Below the pieces are notes generated by a model. The model did not search any database, was not told the DNA's origin, and saw only the letters and a program-made list of their open reading frames with translations. 64,000 bases of DNA from Xenophilus sp. AP218F (lineage in GTDB: Bacteria > Pseudomonadota > Gammaproteobacteria > Burkholderiales > Chromobacteriaceae), in NCBI GenBank assembly GCA_002213445.1, contig NJIE01000006.1:186459-250458 (forward strand), given 5' to 3'. Numbering within the stretch: position 1 is the first letter of the stretch; every line of letters begins with the position of its first letter. Shown here piece by piece: positions 1-8,912 of this stretch. The translations under genes and the position numbers were made by a program.

Positions 1-294
1 GTAGGGCCGCTGGAAACTGCGGCAAAACGCGGCGTCTTCTTCGCCGTGGAATTGCAGCACATCGATGGCGCAGGCGGCCAGCGCCTCTTCCACCTCTTCC
101 CGCCGCGGGTTGACGAACAAGGCTACCACGCTGACGAAAGGCGGCAAGGCGGCAATCACTTCTTGCGCCTGCGCCAGCCCGACATGGCGCGGGCTTGGCG
201 GGTAAAACACCAGACCGATGGCGTCAGCGCCCAACCGGGCCGCCTCGCGCGCGTCTTGCGGACGGGTGATGCCGCAAATCTTGATTCGCATCAT
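1..294 (-). CDS. trpF: Phosphoribosylanthranilate isomerase, 3' end cut by window edge
   Basis: TrpF isomerises N-(5-phosphoribosyl)anthranilate in tryptophan biosynthesis in the cytoplasm. Only the N-terminal ~97 residues are inside the window. They begin (M)MRIKICGITRPQDA, the TrpF signature with the catalytic cysteine in KICG, followed by GADAIGLVFYPPSPR. Two adjacent ATG codons at 294 and 291 are possible starts. A GGAAAG Shine-Dalgarno sequence lies 6-7 nt before the first, so 294 is used. It lies just downstream of truA on the same strand, the usual truA-trpF order of beta- and gammaproteobacteria. Confidence 0.93.
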   Translation of the reverse strand, partial: MMRIKICGITRPQDAREAARLGADAIGLVFYPPSPRHVGLAQAQEVIAALPPFVSVVALFVNPRREEVEEALAACAIDVLQFHGEEDAAFCRSFQRPY

Positions 295-315
295 GCAGCG
301 CTTTCCATGCGATGA

Positions 316-1107
316 CTACCGCCACAATACCAGTCGCGATGGCTCCACGCGCGACGGCAAGTCAAATGTTTCCGGGTAACCCACGCCGGTCAGGAACAAA
401 CCGTCGGGCATGAAAGTGGGCGGCGCGGCGGTGCGGTCGCGGGCCGCCAACAAGCGGCGCATGTCGTCCGCCGCCAGCGCGCCCTTGCCGACGTAGACCA
501 GCGCGCCGACGATGTTGCGCACCATGTGGTGCAAGAAGGCGTCGGCGGTGAGATCGAAACGGATCAGGCCGCCGTCGGCGTGGATGTCCAGTCGTTGCAA
601 ATCCTTGATCGGCGACTTGGCCTGGCACTCAGCGGCCCGGAAGCTGGAAAAATCGTGACGTCCCAGCAGATGCGCCGCCGCGGCGCGCATCGCGTCCGCG
701 TCCAGCGGCTGATGAAACCAGCCGGTCCGGCCCGCCAGCAAGCAGGGACGCACCGCGCTGGTCAACAGGAAGTAACTGTAGCTGCGCGAAAACGCCGAAA
801 ACCGGGCGTGAAACTCGTCGCCGACCTCGCGCGCCCAAACCACGGCGATCTCGGCCGGCAGCAAGGCGTTGACGCCGCGCACCCAGGCGTTGAGCGGCCG
901 CGTCGCGTCGGTATCGAAATGCACCACCTGCATCGCGGCGTGCACGCCGGCATCGGTACGCCCCGCCGCCGCCGTCGTCATGTCGTCCCTGCCGGCAATC
1001 TGCGCGATCGCCCGATTCAGCTTGTCCTGCACCGTATTGCCATGCGGCTGGGTCTGCCAGCCGGCAAACGCCCTGCCGTCGTACTCGACGCCAAGCGCTA
1101 TTCTCAT
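316..1107 (-). CDS. truA: tRNA pseudouridine(38-40) synthase TruA
   Basis: TruA converts uridines 38-40 of the tRNA anticodon arm to pseudouridine. The product is 263 residues, the usual family length. It starts MRIALGVEYDGRAFAGWQ and carries the catalytic motif GRTDAGVHA, with the nucleophilic aspartate at about residue 52. The C-terminal half has the family segment FLHHMVRNIVG. An in-frame ATG 66 nt further upstream would add 22 unrelated residues, so the start at 1107 is preferred. The start overlaps the stop of the upstream membrane-protein gene by 4 nt (ATGA), which implies translational coupling. Confidence 0.96.
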   Translation of the reverse strand: MRIALGVEYDGRAFAGWQTQPHGNTVQDKLNRAIAQIAGRDDMTTAAAGRTDAGVHAAMQVVHFDTDATRPLNAWVRGVNALLPAEIAVVWAREVGDEFHARFSAFSRSYSYFLLTSAVRPCLLAGRTGWFHQPLDADAMRAAAAHLLGRHDFSSFRAAECQAKSPIKDLQRLDIHADGGLIRFDLTADAFLHHMVRNIVGALVYVGKGALAADDMRRLLAARDRTAAPPTFMPDGLFLTGVGYPETFDLPSRVEPSRLVLWR

Positions 1108-1739
1108 GCCCACACCTTCATCAAGAAACCCGCCAGCGCCGCCAGCAGCAATAAAAACGCCGCATCCGGCCAACCATGGCGATAAAGCTTCAACTCTACC
1201 CTATCCGGCATCGCTTGCGCCACGCCAAACAATTCGCGCCGCCAGTTTTCCCACGAGAGGCCGGGTGGTTCAGCCTGCAGACGCTCGGCATGCGCCAGCG
1301 TCAAGGCCAGGCGCAAGCCTATCTTCTCCACCGGCAGCCCCAGCCAGCGCCCCGGCCGCAGCAAGATGTACAAACCCGCCAGCACCCCCTCCTGGCGATA
1401 GCGCAGCCAGAGCAGGCGAATCAGCCAGACCAGCGTCAGCACTCTCGCCGCCTGCTGCGCGCCTTGCCCCAGACCTTCCCGCGTCGGGGCCCAAACGCCC
1501 GGCCACAGGGCCTGGCCGGGCACGCTCCAGCCCAGCGCCAGCACCATGGCCAGCAACAGCCACTTCATGCGCCGCAAGCTGCCGATCAGCGCCTTCGGCT
1601 CGCAAAGAACCAGCGCCAGGCCGCTGGCCAGCAGCGCCAAAAACAAAGGCGCTGGAGGCAGAAACTGCAGCACCAGCGCCGTCAGCAGCCACCCGGCCAG
1701 ACAGGTGGCCGGGTGCAAAACAGGCATCAATCGTTTCAA
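1104..1739 (-). CDS. CbiQ/EcfT-like membrane protein, orphan
   Basis: A 211-residue hydrophobic protein with several membrane segments (about residues 10-45, 60-80, 95-125 and a C-terminal helix at 190-210). The stretch LLRPGRWLGLPVEKIGLRLALTLA resembles the coupling region of energy-coupling-factor transmembrane (CbiQ/EcfT) proteins. No ATPase or substrate-binding component is encoded nearby, so either it works with remote partners or the family match is only structural. The start overlaps the stop of the upstream FimV paralogue by 4 nt and its stop overlaps the truA start by 4 nt, so the three genes appear translationally chained. Family assignment is by motif only; function is unknown. Confidence 0.7.
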   Translation of the reverse strand: MKRLMPVLHPATCLAGWLLTALVLQFLPPAPLFLALLASGLALVLCEPKALIGSLRRMKWLLLAMVLALGWSVPGQALWPGVWAPTREGLGQGAQQAARVLTLVWLIRLLWLRYRQEGVLAGLYILLRPGRWLGLPVEKIGLRLALTLAHAERLQAEPPGLSWENWRRELFGVAQAMPDRVELKLYRHGWPDAAFLLLLAALAGFLMKVWA

Positions 1740-4057
1740 CGTCCCCGGCTCTCCTGCATCAAGGCGTCCGCCGTTTCCTTATCGCCCATTTCCAGATACA
1801 GCTTGGCCAACGCCACCTTGTCGTCCGCTTCCTCGGGCACCACCGCCGCCTGCCCCACCGGCGAAACCGGCGGCGTTTCCGGCTTCAGCTGCGCCGGCGT
1901 TTCGAACCCCAGCCCGGCCAACGTGCCCGCCAGCGGCATCTCCGCCTTGGGCTCCGCGACGGCGGTCTTGGCAAGGGGCGCGGCGGGCGGCTCCGCCTCG
2001 ACGAACAGTGGATGCCCCGGCGCGACGCGGCGTCCCAGTTCGCTCACGCGCTGCCACTGCGTGCTGTCCTTGCCGAAAACGCCTTGGGCGATGCCGGCCT
2101 CGGCGATGAAGGCCGCGGCGTCGGGCTGATCGGCCAACACCTCCAGCAGCTTGTAACGCAAATCCTGGCGCATCGGTTCATGATTCAGGCCCTCGCGCAG
2201 GATGTCCAACGCCTGGTCGCTGCGGCCGTACGCCAGGTAAACCTCTGCCTCGGCGATGCGATCCACCGAGCTGATGTCTATCCCGTCGCCTTTTTTCAAG
2301 GTGCTCATCAAGGTCGTCAACGGCCCCAGAGTGAACATCGAGTGGCCGGCCGGCTTGTCGGCGCTCCCATCCGGCCCGGCAGCCGCGCCGGAGGCGCCAT
2401 GGCGTTTGCGGCGGCGCAGCAGCACCGCCACCAGCGCCAGCGCCGCGGCCGCGCCGCCCAACTGCAGCTGCACCTGGCTATCGGACAGCATGCCCAAGGC
2501 CTCGTCCACGGCCGATGCCTCGGCCGGCGGCGTTCTGGCTTCGGGTCGGTGCGCCAAGGCCGCCCTGGGCTGGCTGGCCTCATGCCGCGGCGAGGATGGG
2601 GCGGCGGGTTTGACGGTCGCCGCGCGCGCTTCCGGCCGGGATGCCTCCGCGGCGGGCAGAGGATTCAGCATCGGCTTGAGCGTGGCGGCAGGCTGGCTGG
2701 CGACGGCAACCACCTTGGGCTGAGCCTTGGGCTGCGAGGCGACCGCCGCCTGCGCGCGAGACTGCTGCAGCTGGCGTATCCGCTCCTCGAGCGCCCGGGC
2801 CCGCGCCTCGGTCTGCTCCAAAACATGGTCCTGCCGCGCCAGCACATCCCTCATCTTCTGCTCCGCCGCGCGCACCGCCGGAGAAACCGACGGCGCCTTG
2901 GCAGGCTCGCTGGCCGCCGCCTTGCTGGCCGATACCGGCGCGGCAGCAGGGGACGCGGCCGGTTTTTCCGCCGAAGCCTGCCGGGCATTTCCCGGCGCAG
3001 GCTCGGACACGCTCCAACCGGCGGGATAGCTCAGATCGACGTCGGCCTTCAATTTGTTGGCGTCGCCGCCGATGAAAGCCTGCGGATTGCGCTGCAGCAG
3101 AAGCTGCGCGACATCCGTTTCGCGCGGATAGCCGCGCATGCGGCTGGCGATTTCCGACAGGCTGTCGCCCTTGCGCACCCGGTATTGCTTGACCGGTTCT
3201 TTGACCGCGCGCGCCGCCTTTCCGGCCCTGGCCTGATCCGACACTGCGCCGCCGCCATGGGCATCCAGCAACAGCGTGTAGGATTTTTGCGCCTTGAGCC
3301 CGGCGGCGGCGACATCCAGCCTGAAAGTCAGCACCGGCGCGACAACCGGCTGGGACGATTGCAATTGCAAAACATGGCCGCCGCTTGGCGTCTTGATCAA
3401 CTGGTGGGAAATCGAAGCGATCAGCGCCAGTTGCTCCTTGCTGTCCGCTGCCGCGCCATCGGCGGCCAGCATCACCTGCAGCTGATCGGTCTTGTCCAGC
3501 GCGCCGCCCAGCAAGGCCAGCTCCGCCAGCAAGGGCTCTCCAAGACGCGATTTGACTTTTAATTCGCCCAAGCCCAAACCATCCAGGCGCGCGGTATTGT
3601 CCGGCGTCGCCGCATGTTTCTTGCCATCGTCGCCATTGGCGGGCGCGGGCGTTTTGCGTGGGGGGCCATCGCGGCGATAGTCAACCTCGAATTCCCGAAC
3701 CAACCGTCCGGCAGGCCAGCTCAGTTCGACGGCAAAGCGCAACAAGGGCTCGCTGAAAGCGGCCGGGCCGCGCACGACAATCTTCTTGACGTTGCCGTCC
3801 GCCTTGCGCGTGATGGAAAACTGAAGGGCGGAGGCGCTGCCACTATAGGCGGACAGCAGAGGGTAGTGGTTCCGGTCGGCAAGATTGACCAGCACATTGC
3901 CGGTGGGCTCGTCATCCATTACCGGGATCTCGGCGACAAAAGCGTCGCCGTCAGACGACAGGACGTGGATGGGCCCGAGGCCGGCGCTCGCGGCCATCGC
4001 CCATCCCAGGCCGGCAATCGCCAGCGCAAGCCTGCTCAACGGTAATTTCGAAGCCAT
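1736..4057 (-). CDS. FimV-family protein, second (divergent) copy
   Basis: A 773-residue FimV-like inner-membrane protein. Order of parts: signal peptide (1-25, ending ASAG), the FimV N-terminal domain starting LGPIHVLSSDGDAF (26-135), a LysM peptidoglycan-binding motif YRVRKGDSLSEIASRM near 291-345, a coiled coil near 395-435, an Ala/Pro-rich linker, one membrane helix near 525-545 before RRRKRH, and cytoplasmic TPR-like repeats (AEAEVYLAYGRSDQALDIL, near 595-685). The C-terminal FimV motif (KVALAKLYLEMGDKETADAL) is present but the protein ends just after it, so the tail is shorter than in the neighbouring copy. FimV proteins organise polar type IV pilus and twitching functions; the specific role of this copy is unknown. 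Confidence 0.85.
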   Translation of the reverse strand: MASKLPLSRLALAIAGLGWAMAASAGLGPIHVLSSDGDAFVAEIPVMDDEPTGNVLVNLADRNHYPLLSAYSGSASALQFSITRKADGNVKKIVVRGPAAFSEPLLRFAVELSWPAGRLVREFEVDYRRDGPPRKTPAPANGDDGKKHAATPDNTARLDGLGLGELKVKSRLGEPLLAELALLGGALDKTDQLQVMLAADGAAADSKEQLALIASISHQLIKTPSGGHVLQLQSSQPVVAPVLTFRLDVAAAGLKAQKSYTLLLDAHGGGAVSDQARAGKAARAVKEPVKQYRVRKGDSLSEIASRMRGYPRETDVAQLLLQRNPQAFIGGDANKLKADVDLSYPAGWSVSEPAPGNARQASAEKPAASPAAAPVSASKAAASEPAKAPSVSPAVRAAEQKMRDVLARQDHVLEQTEARARALEERIRQLQQSRAQAAVASQPKAQPKVVAVASQPAATLKPMLNPLPAAEASRPEARAATVKPAAPSSPRHEASQPRAALAHRPEARTPPAEASAVDEALGMLSDSQVQLQLGGAAAALALVAVLLRRRKRHGASGAAAGPDGSADKPAGHSMFTLGPLTTLMSTLKKGDGIDISSVDRIAEAEVYLAYGRSDQALDILREGLNHEPMRQDLRYKLLEVLADQPDAAAFIAEAGIAQGVFGKDSTQWQRVSELGRRVAPGHPLFVEAEPPAAPLAKTAVAEPKAEMPLAGTLAGLGFETPAQLKPETPPVSPVGQAAVVPEEADDKVALAKLYLEMGDKETADALMQESRGR

Positions 4058-4093
4058 GTCAGGACTTCCCCACCTGTGTGGTTGCGAATTTTA

Positions 4094-4121
4094 ATTATCA
4101 TCTTGCGCCTGATAGCATTAA
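4094..4121 (-). promoter_or_regulatory. Candidate sigma-70 promoter for the second fimV-like gene
   Basis: In the 179-nt spacer between the two FimV genes the minus strand reads GATAAT (plus-strand 4094-4099) as a -10 box, 16 nt after TTAATG (4116-4121) as a weak -35 box. The start codon is about 36 nt downstream. The spacer is the most AT-rich part of the region. This would let the second copy be transcribed independently of the first. Prediction by eye only. Confidence 0.35.
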
Positions 4122-4236
4122 GCACGCCCGTGATCGCGCGCGGGCCGGGGCATATTGCGAACGGCCGGCGCTTGAAAGCCAGCCGCTCAAAAACTTGCAG
4201 CAGTTTTAACCAACCACATGATACCAACAGATCAAC

Positions 4237-6501
4237 CTAGCTGCTGATCTGCGTCAGCAAAGCCTGAGCCTCATCCTTCAGCGGCCCCTGCGCCTCGCTC
4301 AGCAAATCCTGCAATACCTCGCGCGCGCCTTCTCGGTCGCCCATATCCAGATAAACCTTGGCCAGATCAAGCTTGGTGGACAGAGGATCGTCCAGCACGG
4401 AGATGCCTTCGGCCTGAACCGTGTTTTCGGCTGGCGCGGCAGGCTGCGCGCCGGCCGCCGGCTGGGCCAGATCCTCATACAAGGACTCAAACCCCTGCTC
4501 CTCCGCGGCCGCGGGTTCCGCTTGGGTTTGCGCCGCGGGCTCTGCGTCAAGGTTGAAGTCGAAATCGAGCAGGTTCGCCGCCGGCTCGGCCTTGGCCGGC
4601 TCTTCCGCCGGCGTCGCATTCTCGCCGACAACGTCATCGATATTGAAGTCCAGCATATCCGCTCCAGCCTCTTCCACCGCAGGCGCGGCGTCAGCCGGCG
4701 TATCGAACAGCGCCGCCAGCGGATCTTCTTCCATGGCCGGGGCTGCGGCGGCGATTTCCGGCTCGACCGGAGAGGCGGCCGGCGCTGTCTCGCCGAACAA
4801 TTCCTGATCCAGATCGATGGGCTTGCCCTGCTCCGCGACGGGAGCCTCCGGCAGCAGATCTTCCACCGATTCGACTTCCCCTTGGTACAGCGGGTTTTCC
4901 GGATCGATGGCCAAACCCATCGCCTTGGCCTTGGCCCACATCGCGCCCTTGCCGTCAAAGGCCGCTTGCATCTCGCGCGCCAGCTTCTCGAAGCTGGCCG
5001 TGTCCGGACGCGCCGCGTAGATTTCCATCAGCTTCATCCGGACCTCATGGCGCGACGGATCTTTGGCCAAGGCGTCCTTGAGAATGTCCTCCGCCTGCAT
5101 GTCGCGCCCATAGGCGATATACACTTCGGCTTCGGCTACCGGGTCCACCTCGGCGGCGTCGATCGCGCCCGCGGCCTGCGTGAAGTTGCTCATGAAAGAG
5201 TGGCCCGCGCCGATGGAGCTGGGGTTGGCGTTGATCACCGATGAGCGGCCCAGCGCGCCGTTCGCCCCCGCATCGGCTGCCAGGCCGGCGGATTTGCGCC
5301 GTCTGACGATCAGCGCACCCAAAGCTCCAAGCAAGCCCAGCGCGGCCGCGCCGCCGCCGATCAGCGGCAAGTTGTCGAATATGCTGTCCAGCATCGATTT
5401 TTGCGGCGCCGGCGCGGAGGCGACAACCGGTTTGCGCTTGACCGCCGGCTCAGGATGCTTGATGGCGGCGGCCGGCGCGCTGGCCACGCGCGCCGCCGGA
5501 GCCGAGGCGACGGCGACCGGCTCGGAGGCCGATTTGACAGGCGCGGGCGCTTGCCCGCCCTGCATGGCCTTGAGCTGTTGCTCCAAGGCGCTGATTCTGG
5601 CTTCGGCATCCTTCAATGCCTGCTCGCGCGCATTGATTTGCTGCTGCAGCTCGGAAAGCTTGGCGCTATCGGCGGCGCCGCCTTCGCCCGGAACCAGTTT
5701 GAGCACGTCTCCGCCCTGCTTCGGCATTGCCGGGGCCTGGCTTTCGGCGGCCCGCGGCTGCGCCGGCGCGGCGCCGAGAATACTGGCGACCTGCGCCGAA
5801 GTCAGCGATTTGATCTTGCGGGCGGACGGCACCTTGAGGGTCGCGCCTATCTTCAGCTGATGAATGTCGCCGTCGACGAAAGCGTCAGGGTTGCCTTGCG
5901 CCAGCGCCGCCATGGTCTGGCTGATGCTTGCGCCGCGCGGTTTGACTTTGGCAGCCAAGGAACGCAGGGTGGATCCGGCGCGCGCTTTCAGCGCCGTCGG
6001 CGTCGCCGGGACCGCGCCTGGCGCGCCCTGGTAGCGGCTGGCCAGATTATTGTCGGCATAGCTCGGCACGTCCTGCACGATATTCTGCCCCGCGGCGCTG
6101 GCGGAATAATTGGCCGGGTCCAGCAACACCGTATATTCGCGCACAGAGCGGCCGGAGGGCGTTTTGGCCTCCAGCACGAAACGCAGATATGGGTCGTTGA
6201 CCGGCACGGTGGATTTGACTCGAATCAGCGCGCCGGCGGCGGACGGACTCAGGGAGAAGCGAAGAGAGGACAATACCGCGGAATAATCGACATTCAAATT
6301 CTGAAATGTGGCGGAGTCGGCCAAACCCACCCGGACGTTATCGAGTTCGCCCGCCCGGATGCCGGTCATTTCAATGTCCGCTTTCAGATTCTCTCCCAAA
6401 TTGGAGCGGACATTGATTTTTCCGAGTCCCGCCCAGGCCGTCGCCGAGCACGCCAAAGCCACCGCCAGGACGCTAAGCTTGAATTTTGCCTGTTTTCTCA
6501 C
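4237..6501 (-). CDS. fimV: FimV/HubP-type polar pilus assembly protein
   Basis: A 754-residue FimV. It has a signal peptide (MRKQAKFKLSVLAVALACSA, cleavage near AWAG), the conserved N-terminal domain starting GLGKINVRSNLGENLKADIEM, and a LysM-like segment near 170-228. A coiled coil follows (KLSELQQQINAREQALKDAE, 277-317), then one membrane helix near 377-400 before RRRK. The cytoplasmic part has TPR units (AEAEVYIAYGRDMQAEDILKDAL, from about 454), a long acidic Ala/Glu/Pro linker (545-700) and the C-terminal FimV domain (KLDLAKVYLDMGDREGAREVL). Known FimV proteins mark the cell pole and promote type IV pilus function. Position between asd and truA matches the canonical fimV locus, so this is the likely orthologue. 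Confidence 0.92.
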   Translation of the reverse strand: MRKQAKFKLSVLAVALACSATAWAGLGKINVRSNLGENLKADIEMTGIRAGELDNVRVGLADSATFQNLNVDYSAVLSSLRFSLSPSAAGALIRVKSTVPVNDPYLRFVLEAKTPSGRSVREYTVLLDPANYSASAAGQNIVQDVPSYADNNLASRYQGAPGAVPATPTALKARAGSTLRSLAAKVKPRGASISQTMAALAQGNPDAFVDGDIHQLKIGATLKVPSARKIKSLTSAQVASILGAAPAQPRAAESQAPAMPKQGGDVLKLVPGEGGAADSAKLSELQQQINAREQALKDAEARISALEQQLKAMQGGQAPAPVKSASEPVAVASAPAARVASAPAAAIKHPEPAVKRKPVVASAPAPQKSMLDSIFDNLPLIGGGAAALGLLGALGALIVRRRKSAGLAADAGANGALGRSSVINANPSSIGAGHSFMSNFTQAAGAIDAAEVDPVAEAEVYIAYGRDMQAEDILKDALAKDPSRHEVRMKLMEIYAARPDTASFEKLAREMQAAFDGKGAMWAKAKAMGLAIDPENPLYQGEVESVEDLLPEAPVAEQGKPIDLDQELFGETAPAASPVEPEIAAAAPAMEEDPLAALFDTPADAAPAVEEAGADMLDFNIDDVVGENATPAEEPAKAEPAANLLDFDFNLDAEPAAQTQAEPAAAEEQGFESLYEDLAQPAAGAQPAAPAENTVQAEGISVLDDPLSTKLDLAKVYLDMGDREGAREVLQDLLSEAQGPLKDEAQALLTQISS

Positions 6502-6562
6502 TGTCTACCTTCCGGCACTGTCTAATTGATTTTATCGGCGCTGGCCCGGCGATGCGGGCAAA

Positions 6563-6601
6563 CACGGCAACTGCTGCAATATTAGGCCTTGCCGTGGTTT
6601 T
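6563..6601. terminator. Possible bidirectional terminator between asd2 and fimV
   Basis: Inverted repeat CACGGCAA (6563-6570) and TTGCCGTG (6589-6596) with an 18-nt AT-richer loop. On the plus strand it is followed by GTTTTTA and on the minus strand by TTTGCC. It lies between the stop of the Usg-type gene and the fimV start, so it could limit read-through into fimV. The long loop makes it a weak candidate. Confidence 0.35.
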
Positions 6602-6650
6602 TAGCTAGATTTCATAACGACAGCGCCGGAAGGTGGCGCTAAATCGCCAC

Positions 6651-7661
6651 TCAGGCCAGATGATTCTGTTTAAGCAGCATTTCCGCCAGTTTCACGCAAT
6701 GAATCGCCGCGCCCGCCTTGATATTATCGGCCGCCAGCCACAGGCTCAGCACCTTGCCGTGCAAACGCAAGCGACTGATCCAGACGGCGGGATTGCCGGT
6801 GGCTTCCATCGGGGTGACGAAACCGCCGTGCTGGTCGGCGGCGATGACCTGCAGGCCCGACGCGCGCAGGCGGTTGCGGATCTGCTCCAGATCAGGCTCG
6901 GCGTCCAGTTCGACGTTCACCGCCCAGGAATGGCCGAAGAATACCGGCACCCGCACGCAAGTCGGCTCGATGGCCGCCGCCGGCAGGGCCAGCAGGCGGG
7001 CCAGCTCGTCGCGCACCGAGCGCTCTTCTTCCGAATCGCCCGCCGCGTCGAGCGCGCCGATCTGCGGCAGCAGATTGAAGGCGATGCGCTTGGCGTAGAC
7101 CTTGGCTTCCGCGTCGCGGTGCGAGAACAGCGCCGTGGTCTGCTCCGCCAGCTCTTCCATCGCCGCCTGGCCGCTGCCCGATACCGCTTGGTACGTGGCC
7201 ACCGATACTCGCTTGACGCCCAGAGGCTTGAGCGGTGCCAGCGCCAGCGCCAGCGGCGTCACCGTGCAGTTGGGCACCGACACCAGCGCCGCCTGGCCGA
7301 TATTTTCCAGCAATTCGGAGTTGAGGCCGGGCACCATCAGCGGCACGCTCTCATCCTGGCGGTAGGCGCTGCTGAAATCGATGACGTCCACGCCCGCGGC
7401 CCGCGCTTGCGGCACGTATTCGCGCGCCACGTCGCCGCCGGCGACGAAAATCGCCATCGCCACGTTCTCGAAATTGAAATCTTCCAGCTGGCGCACATCC
7501 AGCTCCAGATTGCCGTAGGACACCGTCGCGCCGTCGTGTTCGGCCCCATCCACGGCGAAAACCCGCGCGGCCGGGAATTGACGCTCGGCCAGCAGCTCCA
7601 GCACCGCCTGCCCCACCAGTCCCGCCGCGCCCACCACGGCCAATTGCAAAGAAGTCGACAT
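6651..7661 (-). CDS. USG-1/ASD2-type aspartate-semialdehyde dehydrogenase paralogue
   Basis: A 336-residue NADP-dependent semialdehyde dehydrogenase of the ASD/USG-1 family. The dinucleotide-binding N-terminus is LAVVGAAGLVGQAVLELL. The presumed catalytic cysteine is retained in SVPNCTVTPLAL, with the substrate-binding glutamine in QAVSGSGQAAMEEL and the catalytic histidine in VFFGHSWAVNVEL. All key positions are therefore present, although many USG-1 proteins have no demonstrated enzymatic role. It follows the true asd on the same strand. The asd-usg-fimV-truA order is known from Pseudomonas, and retention beside asd suggests a specialised role that cannot be read from sequence. Confidence 0.86.
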   Translation of the reverse strand: MSTSLQLAVVGAAGLVGQAVLELLAERQFPAARVFAVDGAEHDGATVSYGNLELDVRQLEDFNFENVAMAIFVAGGDVAREYVPQARAAGVDVIDFSSAYRQDESVPLMVPGLNSELLENIGQAALVSVPNCTVTPLALALAPLKPLGVKRVSVATYQAVSGSGQAAMEELAEQTTALFSHRDAEAKVYAKRIAFNLLPQIGALDAAGDSEEERSVRDELARLLALPAAAIEPTCVRVPVFFGHSWAVNVELDAEPDLEQIRNRLRASGLQVIAADQHGGFVTPMEATGNPAVWISRLRLHGKVLSLWLAADNIKAGAAIHCVKLAEMLLKQNHLA

Positions 7662-7730
7662 TCCGTTTTTCCTAAATTAAGGGAGCGCAAGCTCCGCGGC
7701 GCAGGCTCTGGCCTGCGCCGGATCAATGCG

Positions 7731-7752
7731 AAAAGGGCACCGAAGTGCCCTT
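7731..7752 (-). terminator. Rho-independent terminator after asd, UUCG tetraloop
   Basis: Read on the minus strand, AAGGGCAC-TTCG-GTGCCCTT forms a perfect 8-bp stem closed by a C(UUCG)G tetraloop and followed by TTCG, with a 4-T tract spanning the stem end. It sits 54 nt after the asd stop. The same spacer holds two more perfect hairpins nearer the Usg-type gene: GGCGCAGGC/GCCTGCGCC (7698-7719) and GGAGC-GCAA-GCTCC (7682-7695). Confidence 0.7.
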
Positions 7753-7805
7753 GCGTCATACGGCGTCGGAACCCTCCGACGCCAGGCTTGCCGCCATTTT
7801 AGCGC

Positions 7806-8912
7806 TTAGCGCCCGATCAGGATACGCAGCATGCGGCGCAGCGGCTCGGCCGCGCCCCACAGTAGCTGGTCGCCGATCACGAAGGCGGACAGGTATTCGC
7901 CGCCCATGTTCAGCTTGCGCACGCGGCCGACGCCGATTTCCAGCCCGCCGGTGATGGCCGCGGGAGTCAGCTCCCTGACCGTGATGTCGCGGTCGTTTGG
8001 CACCCACTTCACCCAGTCGTTGCCGAATTTGATGATGGCTTCGATCTCGGGCAGCGGCAGATCCTTCTTCAGCTTCACGGTCAACGCCAGGCTGTGGCAG
8101 CGCATCGCGCCGATGCGCACGCACAGGCCGTCTACCGGAATCACGCTGGAAGTACCCAGAATCTTGTTGACCTCGGCCTGGCCCTTCCATTCTTCCTTGG
8201 ACTGGCCATTGTCCAGCTGCTTGTCGATCCACGGGATCAGGCCGCCGGCGAGCGGCGCGCCGAAGAAATCGGTCGGCACGTCTTCGCGTATGGTTTTGGC
8301 GACCTTGCGATCGATTTCCAGAATGGCGGACGACGGCGTGGCCAACTCGTCGGCCACGGCGGCGTGCACCACGCCCATGCCCTTGAGCAGCTCGCGCATG
8401 TGGTTGGCGCCGCCGCCGGAGGCCGCCTGGTAGGTCATGGACGACACCCAGTCGACCAGGCCTTCGCGGAACAGGCCGTTCATGCCCATCAGCATGATGG
8501 AGTTGGTGCAGTTGCCGCCGATGTAATTCTTGACGCCACGGGCCAGCCCCTGCTCGATCAGGCCCTGGTTGACCGGATCCAGCACGATGATGGAGTCCGC
8601 CTCCATCCGCAGCGTGGAGGCGGCGTCGATCCAGTAGCCGGTCCAGCCGGCGGCGCGCAGCTTGCCGTAGACTTCGGTGGTGTAATCGCCTCCCTGACAG
8701 GTGACGATCACGTCCATCGCCTTCAGCTCGTCGATATTGCCGGCGTCTTTCAGCGCGGGTACCTCGTGGCCGATCTCCGGGGCCTTGCCGCCGACGTTGG
8801 AGGTGGTGAAGAACACCGGTTCGTCGATGGCGGCGAAATCGTTCTCTTCGCGCATGCGCTGCATCAGCACGGAACCGACCATGCCGCGCCAGCCTACAAA
8901 GCCTACTCTCAC
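7806..8912 (-). CDS. asd: Aspartate-semialdehyde dehydrogenase
   Basis: Asd reduces aspartyl phosphate to aspartate semialdehyde for lysine, diaminopimelate, threonine and methionine synthesis. From the GTG start at 8912 the protein is 368 residues, the usual length of the E. coli-type enzyme, and begins [20 protein letters not shown]. The catalytic cysteine is in [19 protein letters not shown], the glutamine in [18 protein letters not shown] and the histidine in [22 protein letters not shown] lies 6 nt before the GTG. A longer reading to 9095 has no family-like residues. It lies downstream of leuB, as in many betaproteobacteria. Confidence 0.96.
   Translation of the reverse strand: MRVGFVGWRGMVGSVLMQRMREENDFAAIDEPVFFTTSNVGGKAPEIGHEVPALKDAGNIDELKAMDVIVTCQGGDYTTEVYGKLRAAGWTGYWIDAASTLRMEADSIIVLDPVNQGLIEQGLARGVKNYIGGNCTNSIMLMGMNGLFREGLVDWVSSMTYQAASGGGANHMRELLKGMGVVHAAVADELATPSSAILEIDRKVAKTIREDVPTDFFGAPLAGGLIPWIDKQLDNGQSKEEWKGQAEVNKILGTSSVIPVDGLCVRIGAMRCHSLALTVKLKKDLPLPEIEAIIKFGNDWVKWVPNDRDITVRELTPAAITGGLEIGVGRVRKLNMGGEYLSAFVIGDQLLWGAAEPLRRMLRILIGR

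Noticed and set aside
869-3562. Very long open frame on the plus strand across truA and the fimV-like gene
   Set aside because: It is antisense to well-supported genes, is rich in Arg/Pro/Ala/Gln with no domain, and exists because GC-rich coding DNA lacks stop codons on the other strand.
4036-4227. 63-codon minus-strand frame between the two FimV genes
   Set aside because: No ribosome site fits, composition is not protein-like, it overlaps the second fimV-like start and the promoter candidate.
7682-7752. Riboswitch between asd and the Usg-type gene
   Set aside because: Three simple hairpins are present, but no conserved riboswitch core (for example the lysine aptamer) is visible; a terminator and processing hairpins explain them.
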